DNA of 64,000 nt from Pelecanus crispus (taxonomy: Eukaryota > Chordata > Aves > Pelecaniformes > Pelecanidae), in NCBI RefSeq assembly GCF_030463565.1, contig NC_134643.1, positions 45,174,221-45,238,220 of the forward strand, given 5' to 3'. Positions 26,501-37,700 of the stretch are shown piece by piece; the stretch's first letter is position 1, and each line of letters begins with the position of its first letter. The notes under the pieces were generated by a model. That model made no database searches and was not told the DNA's origin. It saw only the letters and a program-made list of their open reading frames with translations. The position numbers were made by a program, and so were the translations under genes.

Positions 26501-28779
26501 TTAAAGCACTGGATCACTCTTCATTTAGCATTCTCTGGCCCTTTTTTTTTTTTTTTTTTTTTTTGTACACCAAATATCCAAAGTTGGCGTCAGGGACAGC
26601 AAGAGCTTTGCAGCTACTTCGTACATTCCCTCCTATTCCACAATGGACCTGCATCCTTTATTCATGGCCTCTGGACCGCTGCTTCACTCTGTAGCTTTAA
26701 TACAGAGGCAGTTTAAAATTTTATGGAACCTTCCACAATTTACCCACTTTTCTACTTTTTCAGGTGAAAAGGACCTTTGGTCATTTTGAGGAAACAAGGT
26801 CTTTAGCTAAAAAGGACCATGATGGAGGTGTCATAATGTAGTAGGATGTGGACTAGTATACAGGATCCAATATTTATAGTTGATGTTGTTCAGGGCATCT
26901 TCTATAGATAGTATAGTTCAAAGAATAAATGCAGTGAATAGAATTAATTCACAATTTCCGCTTTCATGTAATTTTAGCTTTCTGTGCCAGAATCATTTTT
27001 ATTCCACTATATGAAATCTGTATGACATTCTACTAAGTTGTCTTCATTGCTGACTTTAGGTAGCATTTGCCATGCTACCTACTACATCATATCAGAATAA
27101 CTCTTAGTCTGACCAAATTCCTCCATATCCTAATTAATTACTCTTATAAATTTATTCTACCTAATATCTTTCATAAAAAATCCAAGACTGAGGTCATTAT
27201 ACCGTCTTTAACTTTTTGAAAGATTTCTTACTCTGTTTCCTTGTGATTTTTTTCCCTTAAGTCTGTTGGATAGTAGATATTTAAAAGCTCATAGAATCTC
27301 TGTACATTTCTCAATTTTATTACAGATTTTTTTATTCTGTTTATTTATGGCTGCTAATTACTTTTAAAATGTACAATACATGTTGTGGACAGTACATCTC
27401 AGCATTAAATGTTGAATAGCAGAATAATAGCAATCCTTTCCACTTTTGATGGCTTTCAATCTGCCTCTGTCCAAGGGAGATAATGTTTTGTTTTCAAGAT
27501 CATGTGGACTGTGCTGTTTCACAGGTGTTTACAAAATAGCAACTCAGATAGTCTTGAATTGGGTTTCACTTTTTATCAGCAGTCAACTTTTGTTGATCTG
27601 GGATTAAGATCTCTGGGGCCTGTGAATAAGTAAGGTTTACCTAAGGCCGGCTAGGAGAATTATAATGCTATTGCAATTTGCCTAGAGTATCCTATTAAAA
27701 TGATAAACTGTAATTTTTCTGTTGAATTTTTAAATCATTCAAATGGCCATGTAATTTATTTTTACATGCTATCTATGGTGGTTCTGAAACTCTGTATTTA
27801 TAGTCTTTAGGATGGGATTTCTTGTTTTCAGTTATATTTCATGGACTTAAAGAACAATTTCTGTAGAATTTACTGCTCATTTCATTCCTTCTATGTTTGA
27901 TCAAACCTTTTCTTTTAGAGATTGAGGATGCATTTATTTTGAAGCCTGACAAAGAAATATATCTATCTACATACATAAATCATAATTACATAGATTTTTA
28001 CCAAGATACTGTACTATATGGGAGTTTTCCTAAGCAAAAAGCAATTTTTGAGACAAATATACAATATTTTTGTTGCTTTTGTGTGAAGTTAAAATGTTGT
28101 CTAGTGTTTGCTATGGTTGACATGACATTTTGGGTTTCCAGCACAGACGAGATTTGTTCCACATTGTTTTAGTAGTTAAAGACAATAGTATGGGGATAGG
28201 AGGAGAGGGGGTTTTTTTTAATTGTTTATATTATTGTTGTCTTTGTTTTATAAAGTAATTTAGATTCTCTAGTGAAGTTATTTATATTCAGAACATTTTC
28301 TGGTACTCACAGAGGACATATAGGAGAAAATGTTGAAGGTCTTATGGCAGCAATATATGCGATAGAGAACTCACTGTTGTTTGCTGTATCCAGGAATTTT
28401 TAAACAGCTCCATTACAAACTGTGCAGTGTGTCCAAGCATGGGTATTTTATTAGCTGTTATAAACTGGGGTGCTGTTTTCAGAAAAAACCTGCTTAACCT
28501 GTGATAATGGCTGACTGTGAAGGATGAAGATTATGCAAGGAGCCTTCATAAAGAAGTTGTATTCATAAATAGAATATGAAAGCCCATTTTAAACTGCTTC
28601 ATAAAATTTGATGGCTTTAAACGAAGCTTTGTGCCAAACAAGCCAGTCTTCTCGTTTTCCAGAGGCATGGATTGGAGCAGGATTACTCAGTATGTAGGAG
28701 ACACAGACCAGAAGTGGGTCACAAGGATCCTACCAGCTAATGGGCAGAATCCAGCAAAAATGCCCCAGTCTCTGTGACA
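23581..28779. other. Non-coding, no gene seen
   Basis: AT-rich, with a modestly GC-richer island at about 24430-24620 that creates overlapping open frames on both strands (up to 139 codons) and a 23-base T tract at 26542. No homology recognised. Confidence 0.55.
26542..26564. repeat. Poly-T tract, 23 bases
   Basis: An uninterrupted run of 23 T. No adjacent sequence is recognisable as a retroposed gene in the minus direction, so it may be a simple tract. Confidence 0.9.
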
Positions 28780-29160
28780 GAGCAGAAGCCTCGAATGGGG
28801 GCGAAAAAGCTACGCATTCCTTACAGCTGTCCTACTCTCGCTGCTTCTCCTGCTTCTCCTGCTGCAAGCCGGCACCCGCGTGGTGCTGTCTGTACTTAAC
28901 CTGCGCGCGTGCGGGGCCTGTTTCTGCCAGTTTTCATCCGTGCCGAGATGATTACTAAAAACTGCCTCCTGTAGTCCTTCAGGTTACCACGCAAACTGGG
29001 GAGACAGTGAGAGGATGGGTTTTGTTTAGAGACCGTGAGCCAACTGTGGCAGACAGAGGTGAGAACCCAGGAGACCACTGTGGGCTTGGGCGCCTTACCC
29101 TCAACGTGACCGCCTGGTGCTACTGAATCCTGCGTTCTTGCTGGCTGCCTACTGCGGTTT
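28780..29160. other. CpG-enriched patch
   Basis: This stretch is visibly richer in GC and CpG than its surroundings, for example CCTGCGCGCGTGCGGGG at about 28900-28916 and GCCGGCACCCGCG at about 28867-28880, in a region where CpG is otherwise rare. It could be a small CpG island with a promoter or 5' noncoding exon, or a piece of an unrecognised repeat. It ends about 30 bases before the solo LTR. Function is an inference. Confidence 0.4.
28841..28858. repeat. CTGCTTCTC tandem pair
   Basis: Two perfect nine-base units followed by CTGCTG, within the CpG-enriched stretch at 28.78-29.16 kb. Confidence 0.8.
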
Positions 29161-29189
29161 CTTTAGTGATCTGTGGAAAGAAACAAAAG

Positions 29190-29194
29190 AGCGT
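29190..29194. repeat. Target-site duplication, left copy (AGCGT)
   Basis: The five bases immediately before the LTR's TG are AGCGT, identical to the five immediately after its CA end at 29757-29761. This fixes both element boundaries. Confidence 0.9.
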
Positions 29195-29436
29195 TGTCCT
29201 GGTTTCGGCTGGGATAGAGTTAATTTTCTTCCTAGCAGCAGGCACAGTGCTGTGTTTTGGATTTAGTAGGAGAAGAATGTTGATAACACGCTCATGTTTT
29301 TAGTTGTTGCTGAGTACTGCTCATGCTAGTCAAGGACTTTTCAGCTTCCCATGCTCTGCCAGGTGCACAAGAAACTGGGAGGGGGCACAGCCAGAAGAGT
29401 TGATCCAAACTGACCAAAGGGCTATTCCATATCATG

Positions 29437-29444
29437 TGACGTCA
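29437..29444 (+). promoter_or_regulatory. CRE palindrome TGACGTCA in the LTR
   Basis: A full consensus cAMP-response element lies 7 bases upstream of the LTR's TATA-like box, which is where a U3 enhancer would be. The site is seen directly; activity is an inference. Confidence 0.6.
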
Positions 29445-29561
29445 TGCTCAGTATAGAAACTGGGGGGGGGTTGGCCGGGGAGCAGCGATCGCTGCTTGGG
29501 AACTGTCTGGGTATCGGTCGGCGGGTGGTGAGCAATTGCATTGTGCATCACTTGCTTTGTA

Positions 29562-29594
29562 TATTATTATTATTATTATATTGTTATTATTATC
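29562..29594. repeat. ATT/TTA microsatellite within the LTR
   Basis: An interrupted run of TAT/ATT triplets within the LTR. It appears to belong to the LTR family as I remember it, but its length varies between copies, so it is a potentially polymorphic site. Confidence 0.8.
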
Positions 29595-29619
29595 ATTACT
29601 ATTTTACTTTGTTTCAATG

Positions 29620-29625
29620 ATTAAA
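29620..29625 (+). terminator. LTR poly(A) signal ATTAAA
   Basis: ATTAAA is positioned about 130 bases before the 3' end of the LTR in plus orientation, the usual R-region position. It could end transcripts running through in the SYT1 sense direction. Confidence 0.5.
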
Positions 29626-29756
29626 CTGTTCTTATCTCAACCCAGGAGTGTTTCTCACTCTTATTCCTCCGATTCTCTCCCCCATCCCATCGGGGCAGGG
29701 GGAGTGAGCGAGCGGCTGTATGGTGCTTAGTTGCTGGCTGGGGCTAAAGCACAACA

Positions 29757-29761
29757 AGCGT
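29757..29761. repeat. Target-site duplication, right copy (AGCGT)
   Basis: Identical to 29190-29194. The lack of any mismatch suggests a fairly young insertion, or simply that five bases have escaped mutation. Confidence 0.9.
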
Positions 29762-31199
29762 TATCCTTGTTTGTCTTTCTAAGCAATATTGCTCCCTAAG
29801 AACCAGGTGTTAGTGCTGGAACTGAAATTCCTTGAAGTCAGTCCACTGCTGGGGTGCCTGTGACCACCTCATTCCTAAGTCTATATAGCTACATGCAAGA
29901 AAAAGGAGTCAGAGGGAGACAAGGCTCCTTCCCCAGGCTTGTGGAAGACTGTTCATCCTGCCTGATAGCCTGTCTGTCGATGGAAATGGAAAGATGCTCC
30001 ATCTCAGGAAGATTCAAAGGAGCGCCTGGAGGAATCCATTGCTGTCCTTTGAATGCCTCATGTAGACACCTTGTACGTAGCATCAGACAGCAAGGGGCAT
30101 GCCTTCTCCTCGCCTCTCCCTCCTCCCTGGCCCTGTCTCTTTTCCAAGAGGAAATCTGCCTCCCGGCACCCTGGGGAGGGGAAGGTACTCACTGAGAGTC
30201 CACACTGCAGTGCGTGCAGTGACTTCACACGGTTTTAAGGTGCCAAGTCCAAAGGTTCATACCTTTGCTAGAAGATGGCAAAAAGTAAAAATAGATTATG
30301 ATTTCTCTTTCTCCTTCATTCACTATTTAAATATGTAAGCCAGCATATTCAACTGTATTGTGCAATAGGGGGGATCAAAACAAGACTTCACACTTTTTAA
30401 GTTGAAAGATCTGTAGAACGTATTCTAAGGATGGTGATTAAAATACACAGACCACATGAAAGAGCCTCAGCGTTGGGTAATTTTTATTTATTCATTCCTT
30501 GCACTTTTTACTTTCCTTCTTGTGACCTTTCTTAGGACTTGTGACTCATTCTTTTGTTGCATTGTTTTCCCCTCTTCCATATTCCACCTTTTCTCGCGGA
30601 ATCTGTTCCCGCACTTTGTTCTTCTCCTTTTGTTTTTCTGTTCTTTCTCCTGAACTGCACTGAACTGCTCCTGAAGAGCAGACAGGGCTGAAAAGGCATT
30701 ATTTGGGAATGCCACTTCTGGATACTACCAGCCCTCATACGCAGTTGTTCAGATACATCCATCTCCATGTACAGACCTAAACAGATGACTTTTTTTTTTT
30801 TTTTTTTTTTTTTTAAATCTTGTCATCAAAGGGAAGGCTATATTTAGGTCAGAAAAATGTTTAGCTTCAGGCAATAAAATTATTCTTCAGCTTTTAATGG
30901 TTATTTTCTATTCTGTCTCTTCAGTGCCTTAGAAATGCTTCACAAAGCCAGGCTCCTGAGGTGCCAGGAGCAGACACTGGGAAGGGGTTCAGCAAGCAGG
31001 GCCTAAAATAACACTTAAATGTAGGTGCATAATGAAGAGAGGATAAAGATGATCATAGGTAGCAGCTGCACAAGGCAAAACTACATTTCACAGTAATTGT
31101 AGTGGCCTACTTGTGTCATCATAGGTTCAGGGCCATCCATGCTCTCTCTACTTTCTTCTGAGGCTCTGTTTCTCTATCAGTCTTTTGGCAATGACAGCA
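29762..31199. other. Non-coding, no gene seen
   Basis: Slightly GC-richer at 29.85-30.24 kb, where several overlapping frames of 61-113 codons occur on both strands without recognisable homology. Contains the 26-base T tract. Confidence 0.55.
30789..30814. repeat. Poly-T tract, 26 bases
   Basis: The longest homopolymer in the window. No minus-strand retrogene or SINE was recognised beside it. Confidence 0.9.
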
Positions 31200-31620
31200 G
31201 ATGCTCTTAGGACTAGTATGATGTGTCCAGATTAAGAAGAGAATGCTGAAAAATAGGAAAATACATGATAAGATCACCAGGGGACTGGATAACCTGAATT
31301 TTACAAAAAGAACAAGCTTGTTCACTCTAGCAAAAAGAAGACTAAGAGGAATATTGAAAAATATTGATGATATAAATACTAGCAGGGGAAAAATACTATT
31401 GAAGCTAAAAGAGAAGTCTGGCCATGAATAAACTTAGACTGGAAATTAAAGGAAGCTTTCCAACCATGAGAACAATGAGATTCTGGAACAATCTTCCTGT
31501 AAGTGTAGGAAGAGAAACATCCTGAACTGAATTTAAGAGGATTTTGAAAAATTTCTGAAAAGGACTGTATGACACTGTCAAGTACTGGAATCTCACTTTA
31601 ATTGCCTTATCTCCCAGCTG
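31200..31620 (+). mobile_element. Ancient CR1/L3-like LINE 3' fragment
   Basis: The open stretch 31243-31431 reads MLKNRKIHDKITRGLDNL, NFTKRTSLFTLAKRRLRGIL and LLKLKEKSG, matching the post-RT region of CR1-clade ORF2 (the ERVQRR..I.GLENL and LFSLEKRRLRG boxes). It is followed by LDWKLKEAF and a decayed tail. It is the part of ORF2 that follows the end of the copy at 19.9-20.8 kb, but 10 kb away, so it is a separate insertion. The 62-codon frame is a remnant, not a gene. Confidence 0.7.
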
Positions 31621-34519
31621 ACTTCCACTTTGGATTACATTCTTCAAAAACTGAAGGGTTTTAGTGTTTTTATGATATTGGAGAGCATTTTTCTAAAATG
31701 CTTGTTTACACACATATGCATCATCTCTTACAAAAGGTCTCCTGGGAAGCTTTTTTTGTAAAAGTCTGTCTATGAAAGCATCCATTTAACCCTTTTCATG
31801 TCCTCTGAGCTATTTTCACAGGTTTTTTTTTAGTTTTTCTTATGGATAAGTGGGAGGTGTTCTGTTCTACCAGTTAGAATTATTTCGGAACCTGTGTAAA
31901 AATTGACAACTTTTCTAAAAATAAAAAAATATTTGCTCATTCATAGGATCTTACCCATCTGACACAATTAGACTGAGTTCTTTTAACATGGGAACAGTGA
32001 ACTAAGCTTGCACAACTCTATGAATCAGTCATTCTTAATAACAGCAGTTTTCAGCAGCGCTATTCTTTCCCCTTTGCTTGTTTTTTGGTGTAATTGGGTT
32101 GAGCATTGTTTAAGCTTATCCACACACTCCAATAAGATGTTATGTTCCAGAAAACAAGTACTTCATTTTTACACTGTACCTCTAACAGCCTTCAGTCTGT
32201 AACTCCAGTGCATGACCCTATTTTGTCTGCCATTGTCACTGGGTTGCCCTTAATTGTACTGATATATTCAAAGACTTCCCATATGTAAAAGACTAAAGTG
32301 CTGCATCATATTTTGCTACTATGTTTTCCTTTCCATTTACATTTCTTAAAATGCCTTGGAATTTTGTCACAGTGCCTTCATACATATGCATGACATGCCA
32401 CTGCAGAAGACAGAACTCTTTATTTTTAGAACTTATGAAAAATGCATCCAAACTTCAAACATGAATTAGAAATCAAGATTTCTGATTAGATATTTTGGGA
32501 TTCAAATCATATGAGACCACTAGATTGTAGACAATAAAAAGGGCACTATTAATGTGTCTTCAGAGAGAGAAAATATCTTGCATAAATCCCAAGCAGTCTT
32601 CTAAGCATTTGGGAGACAGAAAATACAAAACATAAGCTAAAATGACAATTTTGCTGCCTACAGTTTATAGCTTGTGATAGTTTTAATATGATTGCATATT
32701 GTTTCTTTCCTGCTACATCACTAAAGATGTGAAGTGTCCTGGAATAATCTGTGTTCTATGTATCAGAATTCACTGAAACACAAACAGAAACAAAACGTGA
32801 CGTAGTGTTATGATTTAAAATTTCTGTAAGCATTATGTGCTGGCATAAATAAATTTTAGGACTGAACTGCTTTATTAATATATTTATAATAAATACGACA
32901 TTATTACCTAGTCTTTGCTGGAAATATTTGTTTTGTTAGCAGGTGAAAATCCACTAGCATTTTTTGTAAAGTTGGAAATTTTTTACTAACTTTCAACTCT
33001 CAGAAATGTACAAATTTGAAGTCTTTACAAATGAATGACTTTAATTAGGAATTTAAAATGTAAATCAAATACAACAGCCCAATGCTGATTTGTGCTTATT
33101 AAATTTTGCAGTATTTTGTATTACAAATATTTTGTCTGATTTCTCAAAAAAAGAAAAAAAACCCAGATTCTATTGTGAAACCTATTATGCCTGTATGTTT
33201 ATTGAACTGAAATAATGGGCTACCTCGAGCTAGTAGTATAAAATAAAAAAAGAAATACTGAATAGGAATTATTCTAATAGAAACAATAGAAACAAATAGA
33301 AATGTCAGAACTGTATACCCAAAGTTAGAATTCGCAAACAAACATTAACACTTTTAGTTTTATTCTTGATTCCTTTAAGTCTTATATTTTGTTTTCCTGT
33401 TTTCAGGGGAAAAATCCAAGGTTGTTAAATTTTTCAAGGCTGTAAGATCTTTGAACTATGTCCAATGCCTACAGCTTGTGGAATTCATAAGCTTCACCAT
33501 TTGAAGGTGATTCACCACTTTGCTCTTCCAGTGATTATATAGTCTGCCAGAGAAAGTCTCTCTTCTGTGCTTAGAAACTGAACCCACCAAAAAAACCCTG
33601 CTGTGCAGTTTACAAGCTGTGCAGCAGAACAAAGATGTCAAAACAAAATCTGCTTCTTTTTTTTACCAAAAAAAGTTTTCTTGGTTCAAAACTGTCCTTC
33701 TCTGTATTGGGCCAGTTCATTAACTAGTAACATTTGCCTGCTCAGAGCTCTGCTCATTTACAAAGGCTGCACGTTAATGATAGTATTTACTTAGTTCTCA
33801 CTCACAGTTCTCATAGCTCCTCCCAAGACAAGGCAGGTGATTACTACATGCAAGAATCATCCCATTTTTAAGTACTTACAGTTTATTCTCTTTAAACAGC
33901 AAAACATTTCAATCAGATCTACCCAAAACATAACAAATTTGCTACAGTCTGCAGTTTGGGATGTGCTCAGAAAATACTGTCTTCAGGCGTTCAGAACAAG
34001 AACTGTGGTGATTATTATGGAGCGACTAAGGTGAAGAGATTATTTTCAAGCAATAACTCTTCCTTTTTCCTCTGCTTTATATCCCTGCCTTAATAAAAAT
34101 AAAGCAAAACAAACAAACAAAAATTCCACACCAGGCAATAAGAATGGAAAGTTTCAGTTAAAGGAAGGGATGATAAGCAAGAACCTACAAAAAGCCTCAT
34201 GTGGTTAGCCTTGAATATGCCAGGCACTAGGTGGTGACCATTAAAATAACTTCAAAGCAATATGCAATACATTACTATAGGATGGAAGAAGCAGTTATTC
34301 TAACATCAGAAGTGAATTGGGTTGTTTAACTTCTCGGCTTCTTGAGCATTATAGCCATTTTAGTATAATTAAATGAAGATGAGTTGGATGACTATTACTT
34401 TCCCGTATTTAGAGGGCCTAACCATGATTCATACTTTGTGTGTAAAGTATGCAACAGAAATGTTAATAGATCTTGGAATATGGCCAAGCGCTGTTCCATG
34501 TTTATGAGTATACAGAAAT
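31621..34519. other. Non-coding, no gene seen
   Basis: AT-rich, stops in all frames, no repeat I can name. Confidence 0.6.
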
Positions 34520-34730
34520 ATAGAGATTTACTATACTGGATTAAACTTATATTCCATCTAGTTTAATATAGGTTAGTACCCATCCAATATAGTATATAAT
34601 GTCTGGCAGTATTTAGAATCAGATGCTTCAAAGAGACCTGCAAGAAATCCTAAACCAGCTTGTTGTGGAGTAATCTGTCACATGGGAAATCACTCCTAAC
34701 CCTTTCCTGCTGACAGTTTGATAAGTGCAC
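34520..34730. mobile_element. Ancient amniote interspersed repeat, unclassified
   Basis: The text ACTGGATTAAACTTATATTCC, then CCATCTAG, CAGATGCTTCAAAG, CTGCAAGAAA and GGAGTAATCTGTC follows a pattern I recall from dispersed repeats in turtles, crocodiles and birds (the 'ggatcagaccaatggtccatctag...cagatgcttcagag' type). Order and spacing agree, identity is modest. A repeat library search is needed to name it. Confidence 0.45.
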
Positions 34731-37700
34731 AAAGGAATGAGACCTTGTGGCTTTCCAAGGGTAGTGAAGGTAGTTTCAGAAGAGAGGTTTCAGTGTGGGG
34801 GAGAAGACTGTTGAGGTCACAGTGCAATTCACTTCCCAAAGGGTACATCTGATACCTCTCTGTTTACACAAAATACTTCTTTTTTCCTCTCTCTTGTGTC
34901 TCAGGAGAGAGAGTTTCTTGGCTGTGTATGCCTAGAACTTAATCAAAGAAACTTGTTAAAATATAAACCCAAAAGAGTTTACAGAGATTTATATTAACAA
35001 AAGTTAACAGTTATTCCTGATAAGTTCCCAAGCTACAATTTCCTTTTACCTTTTCAGTACTAGCTTCCATTACAAGTGGAAGTGGTGGGCTCAAAATATA
35101 GCCAATTAAATTCTGTACGGCATCGTTAGGCTGCAATACACAGTGAGATGAACAGGGTTGCTAAAAAATGGTCCTTTATTTTCTATGCTATTACAATGAA
35201 TTTTCTTACACAAATCTTTTAATGGTCCTGTGTTCTAATGAGACCGCCAGTGTAAATTAAAATTTCCATCACTCCTAAACAGTTGCAACTTACGAAAAAG
35301 ACCTGAAAAGACTTGGTTTTTATTCACTCCAGCTATGCTAAATGAATAGATGTGTTTGCTTCTGCTGAAGCGTTGAGCAGTTGAAGTTATACTCTGCAAA
35401 CTGAACCACTTCCTTAGCCCATTAGATAGATGCAGAGTATCAGGATCTATAAAAACATTCTATCAAATATTTATTTTGCAATGTAATTAACATTCTTTGT
35501 TGCCTTTTTTTTTGTTGTTCTAAAAAGACAGTCTCTGCATCAAGGACTGTCTGAAGTCTTGTCTGCTGTAACTGCGCTGACCCATTCCCGCATGTGTAGG
35601 TAGAACGAGTGCTGAAGAGGAGGTGTGTTTGCTGGTGAAGTTGCAGTGTCTTCTGAAATTGGGTAATGCAGGCTGACAAAAGCTGTTTCTGATAGGATAA
35701 CGGCATACCTTAGAAGTTTTGCTGACATGTCTACGCTGCAGAGATCTGCTGGCATAGCTATGGCCTCAGTTAGATAAGCAAAACCGAATAAAGAGAACAG
35801 AGGGAGGAAAGAAGGAACAGTTGATGAGAGGAAGGGGAGTTAAAAGCAGGAAAGGGTTTTGCTGCATAGCAAGAGAATTATGAAGGTGTAGGAGGAGATT
35901 TTTCAAAGGCATGAATGATAGCTAAGTGTCTAAATTTCACTTTCTGCTTCTGAAAATCTCTTACTAATATTACAGAGAGACTAAGGTAAGATAGAGGGGA
36001 AGAACAGAGAACAGGAGAATGTCTGGAGGAGGGATCTAAAGAGATAGGCTGAAGATGGTTAATGAAGCAGAGAAATGTGATTCTTGGGGTAGCATGAGTC
36101 ACACACCAGGATAAGGAAAAGGGGAGCGAGATGACAGCCATGAGCAAAGGGAAGAGGCAAGGCTAAAACCACCAAATAAGTAGAAGAAGAAACTTAGCCT
36201 TTAAAACAGGTACAAGTAGCTTATTTAAAAAGAAGCAGATGTTAATGCAGGTTGCACTGGGATATCGGGTGATGACAAGGAGAGTGTCTGTGTCTAACCT
36301 CATCTGCACGTAGATGCTGCTGCAGTGCACCCCAGGGTGCTGGTTCTGATTATCCAAACTGAAGGCCTGCTACAACATGTCATGGCTTCCACTGAGGCTA
36401 CACATGTAGATGTCAGGTGTAAATGCAGCCCTAAATGCCTTTTAGGCTAGTATATATATTTCAACATAATTCACAACCTTTATTATTGACCAGATTCTCA
36501 TTTCACAGCAGGTAGCACTTGCCTGTTTCATCACAGGATGGCTTGTCACAAGGAGTGTGAGTAGGCTTCAACAGAAAGAAGCAGACTTCACCTACTGTAC
36601 TGCCTTTGCCTGCAGAAAGAATTAAATAGACAAACAAATGTACCTCACTGTCATGTTTCTAACCACTGCTCTAAATGCTAGGCAACAGTCTTCTTTGGTA
36701 AGCAGAATATAGATACCGAAGACCCCAGTATCCATTATTTCCGTGCTGTCTCACAGCTGGTTTTGTAACAACGCAAAATGTGTGCTGTTGTCTTCCCGTG
36801 TAGACTAGATTCAGAAACTACTGCCGCTAATACTAAACTGAGCTGGAAAGTGGCTGTACTGTAAATCTAACAAGTCCTTGATTCAAGCATTGCAAATAAC
36901 CCAGTAAAATATGGAACAATCATAGAAGTTCTTGTTATGCTAGATGAAAAAGTAGAAAAATAAAGGCTTCGGGTGTTTCTGAGAGTTTGAGATGATAACT
37001 TCAGTGTTCTTGTGGCACAGCCGTAGGTAAGTTCCCTCTGAAGTGAGCTCTGACCAGAGGACTTAATGCTGTAGGGCAGTTCTTGTCAGCTGCGGTGTCC
37101 CACATCATAAGTCTCCACTTTGAATCCAGTCCACTCTGTCAGCAGAAAAAGCTGCTGTGTTGAGCTATTCCCATGTCAAAGGCAACATGCATTTCTTGAA
37201 ATGTGATGCCGGCACAGCTTGGTTGGTGAAGTTGCACTAAGGGGCTACATCACCTCCCAGAGTTTTGTTCCTTAAACTGTCCCCTGCTAATGATAAACTC
37301 ACGGAATTGGAATGTGGGATAAACAAATAGCCAGTGAAGCAATCACCGAGCTTTAGTCAGGAAGCTGCAAACACAAAGAATGAGAAATGTTTGAGTGAGA
37401 GAGGTAAAGAATACTCGTTGAATCCAAACTAACTGAAAAAGCGTCTTTACACTACACAATTTTGACTAAAGTTTCACCTTGTGTGCAGGCAGAGGCATCC
37501 CGGTGCTTCAGCCCTCCTCATCCTTTCCTCCTTCTTCTACTAAAGTTACAGCCTCCAATTTGTTCCCATTAGCAACATCCACTGTCAGCCAGTGGCTGGC
37601 TGATACTGCAGTTCTTTGCTCTTTAGCATTTCTTCTACAAGAGCCGACAGCGTTTCAGAGAGATGACACTCTCCCTCTTTGGAGACAGCCAGCTGCCACT

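Larger units (their letters stand above)
29195..29756 (+). mobile_element. Solo LTR of an avian endogenous retrovirus, ERVL-like
   Basis: The element is 562 bases, begins TGTCCTGGTTTCGGCTGG and ends CACAACA, so it has the TG...CA ends of an LTR. It is flanked by a perfect 5-bp direct repeat AGCGT at 29190-29194 and 29757-29761. I recognise the text as a common bird LTR of the ERVL group, and a 5-bp duplication fits that class. No internal retroviral region is present on either side, so this is a solo LTR left by recombination between two LTRs. In plus orientation it has a CRE palindrome (29437-29444), a TATA-like TATAGAAA (29452-29459), an ATT microsatellite (29562-29594) and an ATTAAA poly(A) signal (29620-29625). 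It lies in the same orientation as SYT1. Family name is from memory; the LTR structure is seen directly. Confidence 0.92.

Noticed and set aside
29536..29730. 64-codon plus-strand frame in the LTR
   Set aside because: It reads through the ATT microsatellite and LTR R/U5 region; a solo LTR has no coding role.
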